64,000 nucleotides of DNA. Origin: Paraniabella ginsengisoli. GTDB taxonomy: Bacteria; Bacteroidota; Bacteroidia; Chitinophagales; Chitinophagaceae. The stretch is from NCBI RefSeq assembly GCF_022513635.1, contig NZ_JAKWBL010000004.1, positions 248,001 through 312,000 of the forward strand, written 5' to 3'. The first letter of the stretch is position 1, and the number at the start of each line of letters is the position of its first letter. A program made the translations under genes and the position numbers. The notes under the pieces were generated by a model. It was not told where the DNA came from and made no database searches. It was given only the letters and a program-made list of their open reading frames with translations. Below, in pieces: positions 58,613 through 64,000 of the stretch.

Positions 58613-59623
58613 TTACATGTCGGTTGTAGAAGCAAGTACTTCTTTATTATAAATTTTGTCTGACGTTTTACGATCATGAATATACCAATCTATCAAAGCC
58701 TGATTCAATATTCTGACATGATGATCTTCCACTTCAAAGGTAGCGCCTGCAATATGAGGCGTTGCCATTACATTAGGCAGATCAATAATTTTATAATCAA
58801 GCTCGTCGGGAGGTTCATTATCAAATACGTCAAGGATCGCACCTTTTATTTTTTCTTCAGATAATACTTCATATAGATCTTCTCTATTTACTACTACCGC
58901 TCTTGCCGTGTTAACAAACAAAGCTTCGGGCTTCATTAATTTAAACAAAGATTTGTCAATGAGTTTTTTTGTTTCTTCTGTAACTGGCAAATGCACTGAT
59001 ACAATATCACTGGACGCAAATAATTCTTCAAGTGACAATTTTTTATAATCGGGAAACCTGCTGGCATCTACATAAGGATCGTAATACTGAATATTACAAG
59101 GATAATTTTCAACCAGCTTCGCTATCAATTGCCCTATTGCACCAAAACCTACCAGGCCAATGGTTTTGCCAGCCAGTTCGCCACCTTTAAATTGTAAATA
59201 GGAAGTATGCGCACCCGCTTCCCATTTCCGGCTTTTTAACCAATTCATACCTGGTATTATATGCCGTAGAAACGTAATGGTATTTGCAATAAACATTTCA
59301 ACTACCGCCTGTGCATTCCTCGCTGGCGTATAGAAAACCGGTATTTTATGAAGTGTTGCTATATCTAATGCTACGTTAGACGGAGTACCACGACACACGC
59401 CAATAAATTGTAAGTGTGCATTTTTATTAATTACTTTTTCGGTTACATGATCGTGTTCTGTTATCAACGCCTCCGCTTCTGTTTCATATAGGAGGTTTAA
59501 TAATTCCTGTTCGGTATAAGCACGGTCATTCTCTTTCCATGGTTTGTAAATAACTTCTCCAAAATTTAATTTCAGTTCTAACAATCCTTGTTCATGATAA
59601 GGTGCGGTTACTAATATTTTCAT
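58613..59623 (-). CDS. D-isomer-specific 2-hydroxyacid dehydrogenase family protein
   Basis: A 336-residue NAD(P)-dependent oxidoreductase. The nucleotide-binding loop is GKTIGLVGFGAIGQLIAK. The catalytic Arg is in NTARAVVVNREDL, the Glu in FDNEPPDELDY, and the His in PHIAGATFEVEDHH. Family members interconvert 2-oxo and D-2-hydroxy acids (phosphoglycerate, erythronate phosphate, glyoxylate). Here it is between a polyol permease and FGGY kinases, so a sugar-acid or polyol-derived acid is possible. The ATG sits within TTACGAATGAAA, and a leader hairpin lies 27 bases upstream. Confidence 0.9.
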   Translation of the reverse strand: MKILVTAPYHEQGLLELKLNFGEVIYKPWKENDRAYTEQELLNLLYETEAEALITEHDHVTEKVINKNAHLQFIGVCRGTPSNVALDIATLHKIPVFYTPARNAQAVVEMFIANTITFLRHIIPGMNWLKSRKWEAGAHTSYLQFKGGELAGKTIGLVGFGAIGQLIAKLVENYPCNIQYYDPYVDASRFPDYKKLSLEELFASSDIVSVHLPVTEETKKLIDKSLFKLMKPEALFVNTARAVVVNREDLYEVLSEEKIKGAILDVFDNEPPDELDYKIIDLPNVMATPHIAGATFEVEDHHVRILNQALIDWYIHDRKTSDKIYNKEVLASTTDM

Positions 59624-59626
59624 TCG
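59618..59626 (-). promoter_or_regulatory. CGAATGAAA motif at the dehydrogenase start codon
   Basis: The minus strand reads TTACGAATGAAA, with the ATG being the start codon. The same word covers the starts of the permease (61184-61176) and metallophosphoesterase (62472-62464) genes and forms the outer arm of the nearby leader hairpin. Confidence 0.5.
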
Positions 59627-59645
59627 TAAATGTTTATGTTTTTAT

Positions 59646-59735
59646 TGGTCGAATGGAATCTTTGATGATTATAATTTTCATTACACTGTGTGAGAAAAAT
59701 GAAAATTATAATCATGTCGGTTTCATTCGTTTATA
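59646..59735 (-). promoter_or_regulatory. Leader hairpin element upstream of the dehydrogenase gene
   Basis: A perfect 17-base inverted repeat, ATGATTATAATTTTCAT (59665-59681) and ATGAAAATTATAATCAT (59699-59715), encloses a 17-base loop containing CTGTGTGAGAAAAAT, and an outer imperfect pair CGAATGGAA/TTTCATTCG (59650, 59721) extends it. It lies 27 bases before the start codon. Confidence 0.65.
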
Positions 59736-59936
59736 CTTTTTATGCTTCAGTTCCTAATTCTATTTTTTTGTGTATCTTTTTTATTAAAACACATGGATAC
59801 ATAGCATCTGCTTCGTTAAAGGATATATAGCATCCGCCGAAGACGGAACATAGCCTCACCCGAATAGTGACTTATGTGTTTTTATGTTCTCTATCTTATC
59901 ATAAGACCGATGTTTCTAATGTGGTAAAAAATAAGT

Positions 59937-61181
59937 TTAAACATGTTCATCCTTCAACACTCCAACATCTGGTTTAATAAATACTGTTAATACAGCACTG
60001 AGAAAATACAGTCCGGCCAGGATCCAGATCACACCTTCGTTTCCCAGCGGTGCTATAAAAAGCCCTACAATAGCCGGCCCTACAAAAACGGCAAGCCCGG
60101 CACCCAGATTTAAGATGGCCATCGCAGCTCCTTTATCTTTAGAAACAAGTGAAGGCGTTAATGCTGATAGTGGCACATAACCTGCCAGGCATGCGCCCCA
60201 TAAAATGCCCGCCGTCATTACGATCCAATAAGTTCCGGGGGCTTGTTGTGGTATATAATAAAGTAATAAAGTAGTAATGCCGCAGCCAACGCCGCCAAAC
60301 CAAATAATGGTTTGACGCCAGCCAAGTTTATCTCCAACAAAACCAAATATTAAATTAAAGACAATGTTGCTGGTAAAAATGGTGCCCCAGATATATAACC
60401 ATTCAGTTGTATCAAAACCATGGCTGGCCATATACATGGGCAGGAAGACCGGAAAGGCAAATTGAGCTGTTGTATTGATTACTCTGACAATACCTGCCAA
60501 TAACACTTTTGGCTCATCTCTCATTATGGTTAAGCCCTTTCCAAGTTCCGCGAGTTTATCGGTTTGCTTATTTCTTGTTATTGGAAATTTTGCTTTATTG
60601 AAAACCAATGCAAAAAGTGCACCGAGCAATACCCAAAAAACAGCACTCCATAACGCAGGAATATGACCCAGTTTTTGAATTGCCCAGCTCGAATAAAATG
60701 CGCCAAGAACATTCAATCCTCCGGTAAAAACAAACCAGAACCAGCCTACTGCCCGACCTAACATGTCTTTCGGAGTGAGATAGGATATCCATACCAGAAA
60801 AGAATAAGCAAATAAAGGGTAGCCGAAGCCCCGTAAAGCATAAGTTATAAGCATGGTTGGAAAATTTAATTCCTTCAGCCCTATGCCTATAAACCCGGCA
60901 GTGCCTGCAAGGTATATGATCAGTCCGAGCAGCATTGTTTTTTTGGGTGTCAGCAATTCTGTTAAAACACCCGAAAACCAGGAAGCTACGGCAATGGTAA
61001 CGCCATACGCAGTGAACAATGAAGCTGTCTGCTGGATGTTCATGCCTCTTTCTATAAGATAGGGGCTCAACCATCCCTGTTCCATTCCATCGCCCATCAT
61101 AAATAACATAATTCCCAGGTAGCCGCTCAATAGAGAACGGGGTATGCCTAATTTTTCGGTGATTGTTGCATTCGGTTTCAT
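59937..61181 (-). CDS. MFS transporter of the polyol-permease type (RbtT/DalT/CsbX-like)
   Basis: A 414-residue twelve-helix permease. The start at 61181 (MKPNATITEKLGIPRSLLSGYLG) is chosen because the longer version would be translated through a repeat. FMMGDGMEQGWLSPYLIERG near residue 30, LRGFGYPLFAYSFLVWISY and the loop VGWFWFVFTGGLNVLG strongly resemble ribitol/arabinitol permeases (polyol permease group, TIGR00897-like). It probably brings pentitols or similar polyols into the cell by proton symport. It lies between a hydrolase pair and the dehydrogenase/kinase genes. Intact. Confidence 0.85.
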   Translation of the reverse strand: MKPNATITEKLGIPRSLLSGYLGIMLFMMGDGMEQGWLSPYLIERGMNIQQTASLFTAYGVTIAVASWFSGVLTELLTPKKTMLLGLIIYLAGTAGFIGIGLKELNFPTMLITYALRGFGYPLFAYSFLVWISYLTPKDMLGRAVGWFWFVFTGGLNVLGAFYSSWAIQKLGHIPALWSAVFWVLLGALFALVFNKAKFPITRNKQTDKLAELGKGLTIMRDEPKVLLAGIVRVINTTAQFAFPVFLPMYMASHGFDTTEWLYIWGTIFTSNIVFNLIFGFVGDKLGWRQTIIWFGGVGCGITTLLLYYIPQQAPGTYWIVMTAGILWGACLAGYVPLSALTPSLVSKDKGAAMAILNLGAGLAVFVGPAIVGLFIAPLGNEGVIWILAGLYFLSAVLTVFIKPDVGVLKDEHV

Positions 61182-61184
61182 TCG
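61176..61184 (-). promoter_or_regulatory. CGAATGAAA motif at the permease start codon
   Basis: The minus strand reads ATACGAATGAAACCGA over the start codon. ACGAATGAAACCGA recurs exactly in the outer arm of the leader element at 59718-59730. Confidence 0.5.
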
Positions 61185-61224
61185 TATATTTTTTTGTTTG
61201 TCCACCGCGGCGGACGATTTTTTT

Positions 61225-61292
61225 GGTCGAATGGAACTCCGCATGTACATCTACCTGTGTGAGAAAAATCTATCATGCTTCGTTTCATTGGC
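61225..61292 (-). promoter_or_regulatory. Leader hairpin element upstream of the permease gene
   Basis: It has the same layout as the element at 59646: CGAATGGAA (61228), a stem GCATG/CATGC (61241-61245, 61274-61278), the loop word CTGTGTGAGAAAAAT (61255-61269) and TTTCATT (61283). The outer words and loop are conserved while the stem sequence is different. Confidence 0.6.
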
Positions 61293-61363
61293 AATTGTCG
61301 TTGTTGCACTTCACTTGTAAAGAAGTGCCTTAAAAGATTTAGAGGGTTTAGAGGGCTTTGAGT

Positions 61364-62469
61364 TTAGTCAAATGTTATACGGTATTCATTCCTTTCATCC
61401 TTCTTCCATGCATGTGGTTGAGTAGTAGGAGAAATACCAAAAAGTATTGAAAATGTTTTGATTTTTACAGTCTTTCCATCAGGAAAAAATTCAAGAATAC
61501 GTAGCCAGCCATCGCCACCATTGCCATCCCGGTGGCCACCCCCATGGATTGCGCATCAAAAAGAATCTGATGAACAGATTTGTTACTGGAATTTTTATCC
61601 TTACGATATCCTTCGCCAGAGATATGTCCGCATAACACCATCTCTATATTGGAAGAAGGTTGAACCAGTTTTTCCCAAATCTGCTGACCGTTATTAGCCG
61701 CTGGCATTTCTATCTTAGGAGATTTCTGGATCATGTTGTCAACATTATAAGGTTCCCAATACAACCAGTTTATCTTTCCTCCTGTATGTTCGTCTTTCGT
61801 ATTTAAATAATTGTGTGTGATAAGTACCACCCTGTGATCCTTATATCGTTTCATCGCAGCTACATTCTTCGCCCATGTAAGCACAGAATCGCGAGGCCCA
61901 TATTCTACTGTAACAAAAAGGTAATCTTTGCCATTCATGTCTTTCATCTCATAAGCAGCATTTTCAATAGTAGGTTGCCCCGCCTCATTACGACTATTCT
62001 GCACCAACATTTTTTTATTAAGATGATTTTTATCTGCATTAAAAAAATCCGCATAATGTGATGTACGGTGGCCCTGCCTGTCAATACTATAATCATGATT
62101 GCCTGTTGCGGCAATGTAAGGTACTTTTCCATCCAGCATTGAAAAAGCTTTCGATGCCGATTCCCATTGTTGCTGTGTAGATTGGTTGCCGTCATAATCT
62201 GTTGTGATCTTCTCATTATTTTCTACCAGGTCGCCAACACCAACAACCATTTTAATATTGAGCGAATCGATATTATCCTCAATCCATGCCATCATCAGAT
62301 CAAGCAATGGTTTGTTTTTTGACCACTTCACATAATTTTGAATATCGGGCACCATAATCACAGACCAGGAATCTTTTTGTTCTAATCTTGGCTTCTTATA
62401 ATTGCTCTGCGCTACAACCGCATGTGATAAACAGAAACATATAAGAGTTGATAGTAAAAAACGTTTCAT
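61364..62469 (-). CDS. Exported metallophosphoesterase (frameshifted near C-terminus)
   Basis: Calcineurin-like phosphoesterase with a signal peptide (MKRFLLSTLICFCLSHAVVAQ). Metal-site blocks: VIMVPDIQNYV (Asp), KMVVGVGDLVEN (GDxxE-like), VPYIAATGNHDYS (GNHD), RVVLITHNYLN and EMVLCGHISGEGY (GH). One missing G in the run near 61545 cuts the frame. Restored, it continues MGGGHRDGNGGDGWLRILEF and ends at 61364, about 368 residues. It probably hydrolyses phosphomono- or diesters in the periplasm. The start lies in TTACGAATGAAACG. It follows the EEP gene by ten bases. Confidence 0.87.
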
Positions 62470-62479
62470 TCGTAATTTT

Positions 62480-63395
62480 TTATTGAATCATAAAATCTGA
62501 GCTGATAAAAAAATGATCACTTGAAACTTACCTCTAATCTCATCTTTGATGATATGGCTTTCTATAGGTTTTACGTTTCCTTTATACCAGATGTAATCGA
62601 TCCTGCCTTTTGAGGGGCCTTTTTCATAACGAGTTCCCTGAAATTCATGGCCTGTAAAACCAGCTTCTTTTTGTCCATGCAAGGTTTCATAACTCTCTTT
62701 CCAGCCACCGTCTCTTAGTGAATCAAATACGGGACTATCAAATCTGCTATTAAAATCACCAGCAATAATCTGCGGAAAATCTGGCTGGTATTGCGCACTT
62801 TCAGCTACTACCATTTTTGCCTGTTGCAATTTCGCTTCAGCAGATATATGATCGAGATGAAGCGCAACAACTCTTATCTCTTTACCAGTTTTATGTTCTC
62901 TAAGCCTTACCCAGTTAGCATGGCGGGCGCGAGCTGTTTCCCAGGATTTACTCCCAGCTACCAGCGGTGTTTCTGAAAGCCAGTAAACGCCCGCTGCCAG
63001 CAACTCGTATCGCTCCTTTGAAAAAGGATCGGGTTCTTTGCAATGCCATGATACCCTTCTTTATATGCATCCATTTCCGGGCCATCAAAGCCCAATAATT
63101 GAAAAGAAGGAAATGCTTTTCTAATATCTTCCGCCTGCACCTTTAGCACTTCCTGGAAACAAACGATATCAGGTTGTTGCTTTTTAATAACTTGAAGGCA
63201 TACTTCTTTTCGATGGCTCCATCCACGCCCTTTCGCTTCATCTTCTGGTAAAGCCACTCGTATATTGCTGGATAAAACCCGGTGGAATGTTCGTGGAGCC
63301 GCTGAAGGTTTTAACCACCCTAAGGTTGGCAGCATGGATGCTGCTGTTGCCGTTAACCCTACACTTTGTAAAAATTTTCTTCTTGACGTTGTCAT
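62480..63395 (-). CDS. Exported endonuclease/exonuclease/phosphatase-family protein (frameshifted)
   Basis: A Tat signal (TTSRRKFLQSVGLTATAASM) marks export of the folded protein. The EEP fold is seen in VLSSNIRVAL (Asn), DIVCFQEVLKVQ (catalytic Glu), RVVALHLDHIS, IAGDFNSRFDSPVF (DxN) and, after restoring one C near 62525, KFPSDHFFISSD with the catalytic SDH ending at 62480. A second break is near 62990. Corrected length is about 304 residues. Exported EEP proteins often act on phospholipid, inositol-phosphate or nucleotide substrates. It lies directly upstream of the metallophosphoesterase gene. Confidence 0.88.
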
Positions 63396-63407
63396 GATAT
63401 CAACTGT

Positions 63408-64000
63408 TTAGTTAGACGCTACTGGCTCAACTTGCGGCTCGCGCAGAAAAGCTCCTTTTTCCAATAATTCTTTTTGCAATTTTTTTACGTCAATGTCAGC
63501 TGGTTGCTGCACTTCTTTTATAGCCATTTTTGCAGCCCGGCCTGCTGCTTCACCCATAGCCATGCAAGGAGCCATCACTCTTATCGCAGACATAGCTTCA
63601 TGTGTAGTAGAAATAGCCCTGCCAGCTACCAGCAGGTTTTTTATTTTTTGAGGAACCAATGATCTGTAAGGAATATCATAACAGTCTCCGCACCATTCTA
63701 GTGTACAGCCTCCGCCAACCGGATGATGTATATCTAATGGATAACTGGCTACTGCAATGGCGTCATCAAAATGGCGGCAACCCATGATGTCATCCCGGTC
63801 CATTGTATATAAACCTTTAATTCTTCTCGTCTCCCGGATACCGAGGAACGGCGCGGTTTTAAGGAAATAGGCATTTTCAAAGCCCGGTACATATTCAATA
63901 AGATAACGTTGTATATCTTCTATTTGATTGCGTCCTTCTATTTCCCCCATGGTAAGGCTGCCGGGATCTGTTCCGTTTACACCGTTCACCCGGGTCATGT
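63408..64000 (-). CDS. FAD-dependent oxidoreductase, C-terminal part (runs off window)
   Basis: Partial: the frame continues beyond the right edge, so the start is unseen. The 196+ residues include GDCYDIPYRSLVPQKIKNLLVAGRAIS and IRVMAPCMAMGEAAGRAAKMA, the C-terminal FAD-binding signature of the FAD_oxidored family that is frequent in carbohydrate-degradation loci of Bacteroidota and Planctomycetota. The electron acceptor and substrate are unknown. It ends 13 bases before the EEP start and is probably co-transcribed with it. Confidence 0.85.
   Translation of the reverse strand, partial: MTRVNGVNGTDPGSLTMGEIEGRNQIEDIQRYLIEYVPGFENAYFLKTAPFLGIRETRRIKGLYTMDRDDIMGCRHFDDAIAVASYPLDIHHPVGGGCTLEWCGDCYDIPYRSLVPQKIKNLLVAGRAISTTHEAMSAIRVMAPCMAMGEAAGRAAKMAIKEVQQPADIDVKKLQKELLEKGAFLREPQVEPVASN

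Overview
The window comes from a Bacteroidota chromosome, most likely a Chitinophagaceae-type soil or freshwater organism. The evidence is an alternative complex III (actABCDEF) plus caa3/aa3 oxidase operon, promoter boxes of the TAnnTTTG type, a fused E1 alpha/beta 2-oxoacid dehydrogenase, many SPI/SPII exported proteins and small families typical of this phylum (DUF4421, DUF5053, DUF2383, TlpA with a DUF4369-like domain). No rRNA, tRNA, phage, CRISPR array or transposase was seen.

Layout. 1-5.2 kb (minus): TlpA-like thiol oxidoreductase, gatB, a two-PDZ exported protein, a GH16 glucanase. 5.2-7.0 kb: HAD phosphatase, TerC, a small membrane protein. 7.0-22.5 kb (minus): one respiratory operon in the order actA-B-C-D-E-F, coxB, coxA, ctaB, coxC, coxC, coxD, closed by a strong terminator near 7.05 kb. 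It moves electrons from menaquinol through ACIII to the oxidase, and ctaB makes heme O. 22.7-32.6 kb: mixed metabolism (purN, N-acyl-D-amino-acid deacylase, a PLP decarboxylase, pirin, Crp-type regulator, E1 alpha/beta, DUF4421 outer-membrane protein). 32.7-41.7 kb: information-processing genes (polA, a Nei/Fpg glycosylase, alaS) with a channel and an exported deformylase-like protein. 41.9-52.1 kb: a zinc metalloprotease lipoprotein, a helical-repeat protein, truncated haemoglobin, desaturase, and a row of three small RNA-binding-type genes (RRM, an unknown 85-residue protein, cold-shock domain). 52.3-64 kb: a locus of exported hydrolases (sulfatase, GDPD, metallophosphoesterase, EEP phosphatase), a polyol-type permease, a 2-hydroxyacid dehydrogenase, two overlapping FGGY kinases and a histidine phosphatase, with an FAD oxidoreductase running off the right edge.

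Sequence quality. About 25 of roughly 55 genes are broken by single-base frameshifts. Most of those examined are one missing base in a homopolymer, so they look like assembly errors rather than pseudogenes. Corrected gene spans are given, and every correction is an inference from reading across frames.

The most unusual signals are: (1) a family of GC-rich palindromes sitting in frame inside gatB, actE and alaS, and directly against the stop codons of actA, actB, coxA and one coxC; (2) a pair of leader hairpins with a conserved loop but different stems in front of the dehydrogenase and permease genes, with a CGAATGAAA motif at three start codons of the same locus, which I read as a co-regulated phosphopolyol or phosphodiester scavenging system; (3) an exported peptide-deformylase-like protein with Asp in place of the metal-binding Cys; (4) several genes whose -7 promoter box ends only 4-5 bases before ATG, which suggests leaderless mRNAs.
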